64,000 nucleotides of DNA from Sphingomonas aracearum (GTDB lineage Bacteria > Pseudomonadota > Alphaproteobacteria > Sphingomonadales > Sphingomonadaceae). The notes under the pieces were generated by a model. The model saw only the letters and a program-made list of their open reading frames with translations, was not told where the DNA came from and did not search any database. The position numbers were made by a program, and so were the translations under genes. Within the stretch, counting starts at the first letter, position 1, and every line of letters starts with the position of its first letter. The stretch lies in contig NZ_QQNB01000001.1 in NCBI RefSeq assembly GCF_003345355.1, forward strand, positions 1,178,001 through 1,242,000, given 5' to 3'. This document shows positions 55,739 through 64,000 of the stretch, piece by piece.

Positions 55739-56950
55739 CTACAGCGCTTCCAGCTTGAACTGGTCGGTCGCCGGCGCACCCGCATTCTGCGACGCGCCTT
55801 CCGCCCGGGCGATATAGCCCTTGGACTTCTCCACCTCGCCCGACAGCGTGTTCACCGTGGTCTTCATGCTGTCCAGCGCCCTCAGCTTGAAGGTGTCGAT
55901 CGCGTCCATCGTGTCGTAGATGTTCTGGAACGCGCGCTGCAGCGTCTCCACCGGGATGGTGGAGGCCGCGGCCTGCTCGTGGATCTGCGCGGTCTGCGTG
56001 CGCAGCAGCTTGCCGGTCGAATCGATGATGTTGGCCGTGGTCATGTTCAGCGCGGTGATCTGGTCCAGCACCAGCTTCTGCCCGACCAGCGCCTGCGCCA
56101 CCGTCACCGCCGTGCGCAGCGCCGCCACCGTGGTGGTGGAGGCGCGGTCGACCCCCTTCACCAGCTCCACGTTGTTCTTCTTGACCAGATCGAGCGCCAG
56201 ATAGCCCTGCACTGTCACCGCCATCTGCGTCAGCAGGTCCTGTGTGCGCTGGCGGACGTAGAACAAGGCCGTCTCGCGGATCGCCTTGGCCTTGGCCGGA
56301 TCGACATGGTCCAGCTCGTTGGCCTTGTCCTCGAGGCGTTCGTCCATTGCCTTGGACAGGACGATCATCTGTTCCAGCCGGCCCATCGCCGTCCACAGGT
56401 TCGCGCGCTCGGTGTCGATCGCGGCATTGTCCATCAGCAGCTCGTCCTTGCCGGAACTGAGCGACTTCAGGATCTGCGCGATATGCGTCTGCGACGATTT
56501 GTAGCCGTCGAAATAGTTGCGCATCTTGTTGCCGAACGGGATCACCCCGAACAGCTTCTTGGGCGCCAGCAGATTGCCCTGCTTGCCCGGATCGAGGTCC
56601 TCGATCGTGCGCCGGAGCTGCGCGAGGTCGGCGCCGACGCCGCCCTCCTGCGCCATCGCCTTCACCGGCCGGTCGAGAAAGCGGTTGGACTGGCCCGCCG
56701 CGTCGCGGATCTCCTTCTGGCCCATCGCCGCGATCGCATCCACGCGCTTGCCGAATTCCGGCGAGTTCGTGTCCTGTGCGACAAGATCGGCGACGAACTC
56801 GTCCACCTTGGTCTGCAACTGCGTGCGCTTGGCATCATCCACCGGCACGAGCCCGACCGCCTTTTCCGGCGCGACCTGCGGCACGGGATCGGGCGGGGTG
56901 AGCACCAGCTCCTTTTCGGCGGTGAGAGTATCGGTGGCAGTGCTGGCCAT
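55739..56950 (-). CDS. Toxic anion resistance protein, TelA family
   Basis: 403 residues, helix-rich and soluble, matching the TelA/KlaA family (PF05816-type). Recognisable regions: LNRTI-type FLDRPVKAMAQEGGVGADLA, LLAPKKLFGVIPFGNKMRNYFDGYKSSQTHI, and DLVKKNNVELVKGVDRASTTTVAALRTAVTVA. Some members protect against tellurite or membrane-active peptides, but the mechanism is unknown. First of the pair with the XpaC-like gene. Divergent from the quinone-reductase-like gene. Confidence 0.88.
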   Translation of the reverse strand: MASTATDTLTAEKELVLTPPDPVPQVAPEKAVGLVPVDDAKRTQLQTKVDEFVADLVAQDTNSPEFGKRVDAIAAMGQKEIRDAAGQSNRFLDRPVKAMAQEGGVGADLAQLRRTIEDLDPGKQGNLLAPKKLFGVIPFGNKMRNYFDGYKSSQTHIAQILKSLSSGKDELLMDNAAIDTERANLWTAMGRLEQMIVLSKAMDERLEDKANELDHVDPAKAKAIRETALFYVRQRTQDLLTQMAVTVQGYLALDLVKKNNVELVKGVDRASTTTVAALRTAVTVAQALVGQKLVLDQITALNMTTANIIDSTGKLLRTQTAQIHEQAAASTIPVETLQRAFQNIYDTMDAIDTFKLRALDSMKTTVNTLSGEVEKSKGYIARAEGASQNAGAPATDQFKLEAL

Positions 56951-57093
56951 GCGCGTCCCTTCCTGGTGCGGAGGCGAAGATGACCCGGTTCGCCGCCGCG
57001 TTCAAGTGTGTCACTCATATAAGACGGTTGCGGGAGCACGCAACACGCCCATCTGTCGCCCAACTGTCGCTCGGCCACGCCAAGGAGATCCCC

Positions 57094-58107
57094 ATGCGCG
57101 CCATTGCCTTTCGCACCCCCGGTCCCGTCGATGCCGCTGAGGCGCTGGTCGACCTCGACCTGCCCCGCCCCGCGCCCGGCCCGCGCGATCTGCTGGTCGA
57201 GGTGCGCGCCGTGTCGGTGAACCCGGTCGATGCCAAGGTCCGCGGCGGCCTGCGCCCGACCGGGGGTGAATGGACCGTGCTCGGCTATGACGCGGCGGGC
57301 GTGGTGGTCGAGGTCGGCGCGGAGGTTACCGGCTTTTGCCCCGGCGACGAGGTCTTCTACGCCGGCGTCATCAACCGTCCGGGCACCAATGCCGAGTTCC
57401 ACCTGGTCGACGAACGGATCGTCGGCAGCAAGCCCGCGTCGCTCGGCTTTGCCGATGCCGCCGCGCTTCCGCTCACGTCGGTGACCGCGTGGGAGGCGCT
57501 GTTCGACCGGCTGGAAGTGAGCCGCGCCGTTCCCGGCGCCCCTCCCGCCCTGCTGGTGATCGGCGGCGCCGGCGGCGTCGCTTCCATGACCGTGCAGCTC
57601 GCCCGCGCGCGCACCGACCTGACGGTGATCGCCACCGCCTCCCGCGACGAAACGCGCGAGTGGGTCCGGGCGCTCGGCGCACACCATGTGCTCGACCACC
57701 GCCAGCCGATGGCGCCGCAGCTCGAGGCGGCCGGCCTCGGCCAGCCCGGGTTCGTCTTCTCCACCACGCACAGCGACGTCCACCGGGAGGACATCGCCGC
57801 GCTGATCGCGCCGCAGGGGCGGCTCGCGCTGATCGACGACCCGGCGAGCTTCGACATCATCCCCTTCAAGCAAAAGGCGGTCTCGATCCACTGGGAGCTG
57901 ATGTTCACCCGGCCGCTGTTCGAAACCGCCGACATGGCCCGCCAGGGCGAGATCCTGAACGAGGTGGCGGCGCTGGTCGACGCCGGCACGATCCGCACGA
58001 CGGCAGCGGAGCATTTCGGCACCATCGGCGCGGAGAACCTGCTGCGCGCGCATCGCCTGATCGAGTCCGGCAAGGCCCGGGGCAAGGTCGTGCTGGAGGG
58101 GTTCTGA
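57094..58107 (+). CDS. Zinc-type alcohol dehydrogenase-like / quinone reductase
   Basis: 337-residue medium-chain reductase. Domain marks: RAVSVNPVDAKVRGGLRP, LGYDAAGVVVEVG, GDEVFYAG, ALPLTSVTAWEALFDRL, VIGGAGGVASMTVQLAR and LGAHHVLDHRQPM. No zinc cysteine ligands are visible, so it is of the NADPH:quinone reductase (ZTA/QOR) group despite family naming. ATG with AAGGAG seven bases upstream. It resembles the protein at 31234-32343 in fold only; the two are not close copies. Confidence 0.9.
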   Translation: MRAIAFRTPGPVDAAEALVDLDLPRPAPGPRDLLVEVRAVSVNPVDAKVRGGLRPTGGEWTVLGYDAAGVVVEVGAEVTGFCPGDEVFYAGVINRPGTNAEFHLVDERIVGSKPASLGFADAAALPLTSVTAWEALFDRLEVSRAVPGAPPALLVIGGAGGVASMTVQLARARTDLTVIATASRDETREWVRALGAHHVLDHRQPMAPQLEAAGLGQPGFVFSTTHSDVHREDIAALIAPQGRLALIDDPASFDIIPFKQKAVSIHWELMFTRPLFETADMARQGEILNEVAALVDAGTIRTTAAEHFGTIGAENLLRAHRLIESGKARGKVVLEGF

Positions 58108-58189
58108 GCCGCCCCCTTCCCGCAACGCACAATTTCCGCTATGCGCCCGCCCGATAGCCGCGCTCCCGCGGTCTTTTTCAGGATATCGC

Positions 58190-60025
58190 ATGAACCTGCG
58201 CAACGTGGCGATCATCGCCCACGTCGATCACGGCAAGACCACGCTTGTCGACCAGCTGTTCCGCCAATCGGGCACCTTCCGCGACAACCAGCGCGTGGAA
58301 GAGCGCGCGATGGACTCGAACGATCTCGAAAAGGAGCGCGGGATCACCATTCTCGCCAAGCCGACCTCGATCGACTGGGCCCCTGAGGGCGGCGAGAGCG
58401 TGCGCATCAACATCGTCGACACGCCCGGCCATGCCGATTTCGGCGGCGAGGTGGAGCGCATCCTCTCCATGGTCGACGGCGTCGTCCTGCTGGTCGATTC
58501 GTCCGAAGGCGCCATGCCGCAGACGAAGTTCGTCACCGGCAAGGCGCTGGCGCTGGGCCTGCGCCCGATCGTGGTCGTGAACAAGGTGGACCGTCCCGAC
58601 GCGCGCATCCAGGAAGTGCTGGACGAAGTGTTCGACCTGTTCGTCACGCTGGACGCGACCGACGAGCAGCTCGACTTCCCCGTCCTCTACGCCTCGGGCC
58701 GCAACGGCTATGCCAGCGACGACATGGACGCGCGCGAGGGCACGCTGATCCCGCTGTTCCAGAAGATCGTCGACCATGTGCCGCCGCCCGCGCTCGACCA
58801 GGACGCGCCGTTCACCTTCCTCGTGACCCTGCTGGATCGCGACAACTTCCTCGGTCGCATCCTCACCGGCCGCGTGAACTCGGGCGTGGTGAAGACCAAC
58901 CAGGCGATCCACGCGCTCGACATGGACGGCAACGTCATCGAAGCGGGCCGCGCGTCCAAGATCATGTCGTTCCGCGGTCTCGATCGTGTGCCGGTGGACG
59001 AGGCCCGCGCCGGCGACATCATCAGCCTGGCCGGCCTGACCGTCGCCACCGTGGCCAACACCATCGCCGACACCTCCGTGTCCGAGCCGATCCAGGCGCA
59101 GCCGATCGACCCGCCCACGCTGTCCATGCGCTTCGCCGTGAACGACTCGCCGATGGCGGGCCGCGAGGGCAGCAAGGTGACCAGCCGCATGATCCGCGAC
59201 CGCCTGCTGCGCGAAGCGGAGTCCAACGTCGCCATCAAGGTGACCGAAAGCGCCGACAAGGACAGCTTCGAGGTCGCCGGCCGCGGCGAGCTTCAGCTGG
59301 GCGTGCTGATCGAGACGATGCGCCGCGAAGGCTTCGAGCTGGGCATCAGCCGCCCGCGCGTGCTGTTCCGTGATGGCGAGGGCGGTGGCCGCGAGGAGCC
59401 GTACGAGACGGTCGTGATCGACGTGGACGAGGAGTTCTCGGGCACGGTCGTCGAGAAGATGAACCTGCGCAAGGCGGAGATGACGGACATGCGCCCGTCG
59501 GGTGGCGGCAAGACCCGCATCACCTTCTCGGCCCCGTCGCGCGGGCTGATCGGCTATCACGGCGAGTTCCTGTCGGACACGCGCGGCACCGGCATCATGA
59601 ACCGCCTGTTCGAGAAGTACGGGCCGTACAAGGGCACGATCGAGGGCCGCAAGAACGGCGTGCTCATCTCCAACGGCACCGGCGAGGCGAACGCCTATTC
59701 GCTGAACTCGCTGGAAGAGCGCGGCACCCTGTTCGTCGGGCACGGCGAGGCGCTGTACGAAGGCATGATCATCGGCGAGAACGCCAAGACGGATGACCTC
59801 GAGGTCAATCCGATGAAGGCCAAGCAGCTGACCAACATCCGCTCGTCCGGCAAGGACGACGCGATCCGCCTCACGCCCCCGCGCAAGATGACGCTGGAGC
59901 AGGCGATCGCCTATATCGACGATGACGAGATGGTGGAGGTCACGCCCAAGACGATCCGGCTGCGCAAGCGCCACCTCGACCCCAACGAGCGCAAGCGCGC
60001 CAGCCGCTCCAAGCAGGCGGCGTAA
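58190..60025 (+). CDS. typA: Ribosome-associated GTPase TypA/BipA
   Basis: 611 residues, the family's normal length. GTPase motifs: [10 protein letters not shown] (G1), DTPGHADF (G3), NKVD (G4). EF-G-like domains III and V follow ([29 protein letters not shown] [13 protein letters not shown]), then the C-terminal domain containing [10 protein letters not shown]. TypA binds ribosomes under stress and low temperature. ATG start in the normal position, followed by a terminator directly after the stop. Confidence 0.96.
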   Translation: MNLRNVAIIAHVDHGKTTLVDQLFRQSGTFRDNQRVEERAMDSNDLEKERGITILAKPTSIDWAPEGGESVRINIVDTPGHADFGGEVERILSMVDGVVLLVDSSEGAMPQTKFVTGKALALGLRPIVVVNKVDRPDARIQEVLDEVFDLFVTLDATDEQLDFPVLYASGRNGYASDDMDAREGTLIPLFQKIVDHVPPPALDQDAPFTFLVTLLDRDNFLGRILTGRVNSGVVKTNQAIHALDMDGNVIEAGRASKIMSFRGLDRVPVDEARAGDIISLAGLTVATVANTIADTSVSEPIQAQPIDPPTLSMRFAVNDSPMAGREGSKVTSRMIRDRLLREAESNVAIKVTESADKDSFEVAGRGELQLGVLIETMRREGFELGISRPRVLFRDGEGGGREEPYETVVIDVDEEFSGTVVEKMNLRKAEMTDMRPSGGGKTRITFSAPSRGLIGYHGEFLSDTRGTGIMNRLFEKYGPYKGTIEGRKNGVLISNGTGEANAYSLNSLEERGTLFVGHGEALYEGMIIGENAKTDDLEVNPMKAKQLTNIRSSGKDDAIRLTPPRKMTLEQAIAYIDDDEMVEVTPKTIRLRKRHLDPNERKRASRSKQAA

Positions 60026-60030
60026 GATAC

Positions 60031-60057
60031 AAGGGGCGGGGAAACCCGCCCCTTTTT
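60031..60057 (+). terminator. Rho-independent terminator of typA
   Basis: Perfect 10-bp stem AAGGGGCGGG / CCCGCCCCTT with a GAAA loop (60041-60044), then TTT. Six bases after the typA stop codon. Confidence 0.93.
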
Positions 60058-60117
60058 CGTTGCGCCGCCGGCTATTCACTCGGCACTCCAACCCAGGCAT
60101 CGCTCGGCTGCCGGACG

Positions 60118-60666
60118 GCGCTGCGGCGGGAAGACGACGCGATGATCGGCCTGGCGCTGCTGCGCAGCCGGCAGGACGGCGAGACCACGCAGGAACAGCA
60201 GGCACGTTCGCCGCCCTGGCGCCGCACGTCGGAGCAGCGGTTGACCTGCAGATCGCGGTCGAAAGCGGTGGCGCAGCGCTCACCAGCGACGCCTTGGCCG
60301 ACGTGCTGGCGCCGCGGGCGTAAGGGATGTTGCAGGCGCCCGCGGCGCTGCCGTTGGAGTGTCGCTGTACCCGCTGGAAGCGGTGGAATGGAGTTTCGGC
60401 TTCGGGCCGCGTGCCCTTGTTCTGTTGCGTCACCGTTCGGCAGCGCGGGGTGGTAGGCCGGGCAGCTGCTGTTCCGCCCTTATGGCCTCACCGCCGCCGG
60501 GGCCGGGATCGCGGAGCGGCGCGGTGCCTTGCCCGGCACGCTGCGTCGGCAGATCGAGGCGATCCATGCCAGGACGGGCGTGAACCGCGAGGCACCGCTG
60601 GTCGCGCTGCGCACCGCGCTTGATCTCCAGCCGATCCGGCGGAAGCCTGCACCGTTGCTGGCGTAG
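60118..60666 (+). pseudogene. Decayed LuxR-type transcriptional regulator
   Basis: Fragments in several frames line up in order with a LuxR-type regulator. First is MIGLALLRSRQDGETTQEQQA (60142 onward). A one-base loss near 60206 then shifts the frame to FAALAPHVGAAVDLQIAVES (60207-60323, stop). Next, SLYPLEAVEWSFGFGPRALVLL (60362 onward) falls in a third frame. The C-terminal helix-turn-helix survives as QLLFRPYGLTAAGAGIAE then GTLRRQIEAIHARTGVNREA, with an internal deletion, ending TAG at 60664-60666. The original reading frame cannot produce a working protein. Confidence 0.75.
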
Positions 60667-60757
60667 GCGGGACGCTTCACGTTCATCTTCGCCCGCCTGC
60701 ACTGTTCCTGAGCAACATCGCGCCGCTGCGGATGCGTAATTTGCGCCGGCCTTAACT

Positions 60758-60787
60758 GTTCTTCTGAAGCAATAGCCTTAGAAGAAC
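60758..60787. other. Short perfect inverted repeat
   Basis: GTTCTTCT and AGAAGAAC, eight bases each, are separated by 14 bases in the AT-richer stretch after the decayed regulator. Could be an operator or RNA hairpin of a lost neighbour. No gene in this ~285-base part (60667-60951) is convincing. Confidence 0.4.
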
Positions 60788-60951
60788 GGGTGCAATGTTT
60801 GAGCATGGCCGCGTTCGCTGGCTGCTCAAGAGGGGATGTTCTCGCCCATGACGCGCAACACATGTCATCTGCTTGTCTGTTCTGCTGTTTCGATGGTACC
60901 TGCCGGCCCGTTCGCGCCCGGCCTGGCCACGCGCGGGATCGGGTATCGGTC

Positions 60952-61221
60952 TTGATCGCGCCGCCTGATCGCGCCGCGCGGCTCGCCTACCATCATGCCC
61001 GCGAACAGCGGGAGCGGCGCATGGCGCACAAGGCCAGCGACCAGCGCAGCCGGGACGTGCACCTGCAACTCGCCAACCATCACAAGCTGGAAGGCCTCCT
61101 CCTGCTGCTGTCGCGGCAGGAGGAGGCTCCGTTGCTGGTGACCCCGGCGGCTCAGAAGCCGAGCGAGAGCATCACCCGCAATGTGTTGTCGTCGTCGCGG
61201 CCGCCGATCGCGCCGGAATAG
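60952..61221 (+). CDS. Doubtful small ORF
   Basis: 89 residues from TTG 60952, charged and helical: DRAARLAYHHAREQRERRMA, then HKASDQRSRDVHLQLANHH, which is reminiscent of small sphingomonad proteins of unknown function. The last ~24 codons run antisense through the end of the autotransporter, which is unlikely for a real gene, so it may be a truncated remnant whose stop has been lost. No clear ribosome binding site. Confidence 0.3.
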   Translation: MIAPPDRAARLAYHHAREQRERRMAHKASDQRSRDVHLQLANHHKLEGLLLLLSRQEEAPLLVTPAAQKPSESITRNVLSSSRPPIAPE

Positions 61222-64000
61222 CCGGAGGTCAGCGTGAAGTTCTCGCTCGGCGACCAGGCGAGGTCGAGCGAGACCACCGCCGCATCGCGCGACAAGGGCG
61301 TGCCGGTGACGGCGAACGGCACCGCACCGTTGCTGAAGCGCAGGTCGGTTTCCGGCCGCACATCGCCCAGCACGTGGCGCCAGCCGAGCCGCGAGCGGGC
61401 GCTGATGCCCTCGGTGATCGGCGTTTCGCCGCGGATGCCCAGCGTGGACAGCGTGAACGTCTCGCGACGGTTGCTGCCGGTCAGCGCCGCCACGCCGCCG
61501 CTTTCGGTGAAGGCGTCGGTATCGACGCGGTAGCTTTCCACGCCGACGAACGGCTCCACCACGCCGCCGAGCATCGGCGCCGGCAGGCCCGCCTCGACGA
61601 AACCGTGCAGCACGTTGCCGTCATAATCGGCGGCAAGGTTCGCGCCGAAGCCGGGGAAGCCCGCGCCGCGGCGCACCTCCAGGTCGTTCCAGGTATAGCC
61701 CACCGCGGTGCGGATGTTCACCGGGCCGAGCGCACCGCCGGCATAGCCGATCAGCTGCGTGCCCTTCACCGTCGCGCGGGACAGGCGCGCGTCGGACGTG
61801 ACGCGGGTGCGACCATAGCCGCCGGCCACGCCGAACCGCGCGCCCTCCAGGCCCAGTTCCACGCCGCCGATGCCCAGCCAGCCGCGCCGGTCGAGCGACG
61901 CGACGCCGGCCTCGCCATCGTCCCGGCCCGAGCGGCCGGCGCCCTGGCCCCAGATCCTCAAACCGGTGGTGGCCGGCGCCAGCAGGCGCGAACGCACCGC
62001 GTCCTCGCCGGCCTGGGCGTCCTTCAGCATGGTGGTGTGCAGCGAAGCGTGGATCTCGCCGGACAACGTATCGAGCCCGGCCTGCACGCCGGCATCGGTC
62101 GGCAGCAGCGTGATCGCGGCATAGATCGGGTTGGCGACGCCGAACGCCGCCACCGCATTGGCCACCGCGCCCTGGTTGGGGCTGGCACCCACCCCGCGGA
62201 GGCCGAGCGCGCTGCGCGCGACATCGACGTACACCGCATTGCCCGTCTGGCCGAGGCGCAGCTCGGTGGTGCCGCCGGTCGCCTGCACCAGCGTGTAGCT
62301 GCCGTTCACCCCGCCCGCCGCGGTCAGCAGCGTGTAGCGGGTGCCCGGCGTGTCGCTGCCGGCCGCGCGCGTGACGGACAGCTGCGCGCCTGGCGCCAGC
62401 GTCGCCGCCCCGCCCACGGCGATGCGGTCGGACACGCCGCCGGCGCCCACGTCCGCGGCGTAGATCGAGTTCTGCGCCTGGGAGAAGGCCCCGGTCACGG
62501 TCAGCGTCCCGACGCCGCCTACGCCCGGCGCGATCGTCGCCCCGGTCACCGCGGCAAGGCCGGCCACGGTGCCCGTGCCCGCCAGGCTGGCGCCGTTGCC
62601 GACCGTCACCTGCGCCGGCAGCGTGCCGGCCAGGATCAGCTGCCCCGCCGCCACCTGCGCGGTTCCGGTGAAGCCGGTCTGGTTGCCCACCGTCAGCGCG
62701 CCCGCGCCCGTCTTCATCAGCATGCCGCCGCCCACGAGCGTGCCGGCAAAGGTGCCCGCCATCGCCTGGTCGACGATCACCCGCCCGCCATTGGCCGCCA
62801 CGATGCCGCCGACCAGAGTTCCGGCAGTGCCGGTCAGCGCGGCGCCGGCGCCCACCGTCGTGCCGCCCGAGAAGTTCAGCGCGCTGTTCAGCGACCAGGT
62901 GCCGCCGGTCACCGACAGCGCCTCGAAGTTCGCGGCACCGGCGAACAGGCCGGCGCCCGTGCCCGACAGGATCACCCGGTCTACCCCCGCGCCGCCGTCC
63001 ACGGCGCCGGTGACGACCGATCCGGAAACCAGGTTCAGCGTGTCGTCGCCCGCACCCATGTCGATCGCGCCGGCCGTGCCGCCGGTGATCGTGCCCGAGT
63101 TGGTGACGGTGTCGGCAAAGGCGCCGACGAACTGCACCGCGCGGCCGGTGGTGGCGCGGATCGTGCCGGCATTGGTCAGCGTCGTCGCGCCGTCCGCCAC
63201 GCCGCCCGGATTGGTGTCATGGTTGATGAGCACGGCATTGCCCGCGCCGAAGATCGTGGCGCCGGCATTGTTGACGATCGTGCCGCCGCCCATCGCCACA
63301 CCCTCGGCGCTGTTCGGCCGGCCGCCGGAGTCCACGCCCGTCGCGCTGACGCCCTGGATCGTGCCCGAGTTGATGACGGCGCCGATGAAGTCGATGTCCA
63401 CGCCGTCGCCGTCGCCGTTGGTGGCAACGCCGTCCCACTGGCCGGTGATCGTGCCGGTGTTGACCACGGTGCCGGTCCCGTCCGAGCCGATCCCGGAGCC
63501 GTTGCGGCCGAGGATCGTGCCGGCATTGGTGACGTTCACGTCCACGTCGCTGGTGATGCCGTGGCGCAGGCCGGAGATGGTGCCGGTCGCCTGGTTCACC
63601 ACAACGCCGTTCTTCTGCTGCCAGTCGACGCCGTCATAATTGTTGTTCGCAGGACCGTCCGAATAGATCAGCCCGGCATTGGTGACGACCGCGTTCTGGC
63701 CCGGACGGATGCCGTCCTGCCCGAACGAGCGCAGTTCCGCCCCGGCATAATTGTTGATGACCACGGTCGCGCCGCCGGCCACGGCGTCGAAGTCGAGCGC
63801 CTGCCCGCCGTTCGTGGTGCGGAGGATGCCGAAATTGTCGACTCGGACCGCGCCCGCGCTCGGCGCGACGTTGATGCGGAAAGCGTCGTCCTGAGACTCG
63901 ATCACCGCGCCGGCATTGTTGGTCAGCGTCACCGTGCGCGGGTTGTTGCCGCCGGACGCATTGATCGCGCGGCCACCGCTCGCCGTGGTGCGGATCGTGC
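61152..64000 (-). CDS. Autotransporter with beta-helix passenger and C-terminal barrel (5' part outside the window)
   Basis: Type V secreted surface protein; the frame stays open to the window edge, so the N-terminus and signal are missing. The passenger is a right-handed beta-helix of repeating units (VTNAGTI, VVNTGTITG, VTNSGTITGG, TVVINNYAGA). A PATR-type region follows (GGTTVGAGAALTGTAGTLVG; TVGNGASLAGTGTVAGL). The barrel begins near GLRIWGQGAGRSGRDDG and ends LRVMLSLGF, with a terminal Phe as in autotransporters. Probably an adhesin; its target cannot be predicted. Confidence 0.93.
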   Translation of the reverse strand, partial: TIRTTASGGRAINASGGNNPRTVTLTNNAGAVIESQDDAFRINVAPSAGAVRVDNFGILRTTNGGQALDFDAVAGGATVVINNYAGAELRSFGQDGIRPGQNAVVTNAGLIYSDGPANNNYDGVDWQQKNGVVVNQATGTISGLRHGITSDVDVNVTNAGTILGRNGSGIGSDGTGTVVNTGTITGQWDGVATNGDGDGVDIDFIGAVINSGTIQGVSATGVDSGGRPNSAEGVAMGGGTIVNNAGATIFGAGNAVLINHDTNPGGVADGATTLTNAGTIRATTGRAVQFVGAFADTVTNSGTITGGTAGAIDMGAGDDTLNLVSGSVVTGAVDGGAGVDRVILSGTGAGLFAGAANFEALSVTGGTWSLNSALNFSGGTTVGAGAALTGTAGTLVGGIVAANGGRVIVDQAMAGTFAGTLVGGGMLMKTGAGALTVGNQTGFTGTAQVAAGQLILAGTLPAQVTVGNGASLAGTGTVAGLAAVTGATIAPGVGGVGTLTVTGAFSQAQNSIYAADVGAGGVSDRIAVGGAATLAPGAQLSVTRAAGSDTPGTRYTLLTAAGGVNGSYTLVQATGGTTELRLGQTGNAVYVDVARSALGLRGVGASPNQGAVANAVAAFGVANPIYAAITLLPTDAGVQAGLDTLSGEIHASLHTTMLKDAQAGEDAVRSRLLAPATTGLRIWGQGAGRSGRDDGEAGVASLDRRGWLGIGGVELGLEGARFGVAGGYGRTRVTSDARLSRATVKGTQLIGYAGGALGPVNIRTAVGYTWNDLEVRRGAGFPGFGANLAADYDGNVLHGFVEAGLPAPMLGGVVEPFVGVESYRVDTDAFTESGGVAALTGSNRRETFTLSTLGIRGETPITEGISARSRLGWRHVLGDVRPETDLRFSNGAVPFAVTGTPLSRDAAVVSLDLAWSPSENFTLTSGYSGAIGGRDDDNTLRVMLSLGF

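Noticed and set aside
62569..63639. 356-codon plus-strand frame rich in Pro, Val and Thr
   Set aside because: Antisense of the autotransporter's repetitive passenger; the low-complexity composition is a reflection of its NAG/TIT repeats.

Overview
The window is GC-rich chromosomal DNA from an alphaproteobacterium, most likely a sphingomonad (Sphingomonas or a close relative). The support is two TonB-dependent receptors, a two-piece permuted tmRNA with an ANDNEALAIAA tag, a mitochondrial-type complex I accessory subunit, a lepB-rnc pair, and short GC-rich palindromes scattered between genes. Genes are densely packed, often with 1- or 4-base stop/start overlaps. No prophage, integrase, recognisable insertion sequence, rRNA or CRISPR array was found. 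LAYOUT. 1-10.3 kb: housekeeping genes (ligA, an Oar-type TonB receptor, pgi-gor, lepB-rnc). 10.3-18.2 kb: a translationally coupled pair (metallo-beta-lactamase hydrolase plus a secreted protein with a lysozyme-like motif), an unknown two-helix membrane protein, a PAS-GGDEF-EAL-PilZ signalling protein, chorismate mutase, polyprenyl diphosphate synthase and a zinc-type CDF exporter. 18.2-21 kb: hrpB helicase and the NDUFS4-like subunit. 21-28.9 kb (minus strand): an unbroken run of a YdeP/FdhF-type molybdopterin oxidoreductase, fdhD, mobA and cyoABCD (bo3-type quinol oxidase). 29-31 kb: a catalase-family protein, a membrane-anchored orphan and a DUF421 protein. 31.2-36.8 kb: an alcohol-dehydrogenase-like protein, ssrA, an Rrf2 regulator, mscL, then lemA with two TPM-domain genes and a NUDIX hydrolase. 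37-47.3 kb: hexuronate/pectin catabolism. uxaC-kduI-kduD-kdgK runs on the minus strand and uxaA, a UxuB-type reductase and an ExuT-type transporter on the plus strand, with a LacI-family regulator between and matching operator-like palindromes at both promoters. 47.3-54.2 kb: folK, tRNA-Lys(UUU), a PAP2 phosphatase, a ZnuD-like TonB receptor behind a perfect 15-bp palindrome, a DUF559 nuclease gene inside a palindromic repeat element, threonine aldolase and a class A penicillin-binding protein. 54.3-60 kb: a flavin reductase, the XpaC/TelA pair, a quinone-reductase-like protein and typA with a textbook terminator. 60-64 kb: a decayed LuxR-type regulator, a doubtful small ORF and a large autotransporter that runs off the window. 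HOW THE GENES WORK TOGETHER. The clearest system is the uronate regulon. ExuT imports hexuronates, UxaC isomerises them, the UxuB-type reductase and UxaA lead to 2-keto-3-deoxygluconate (KDG), KduI and KduD bring unsaturated pectin fragments to the same KDG, and KdgK phosphorylates it. The most unusual features are the palindromic repeat families. One family has both a short form, which fills the kduI-kduD gap, and a long form carrying the DUF559 gene. Others lie in convergent gaps and extend into the start regions of fdhD and the TPM gene. The tmRNA between 32.5 and 32.9 kb is invisible to protein prediction.
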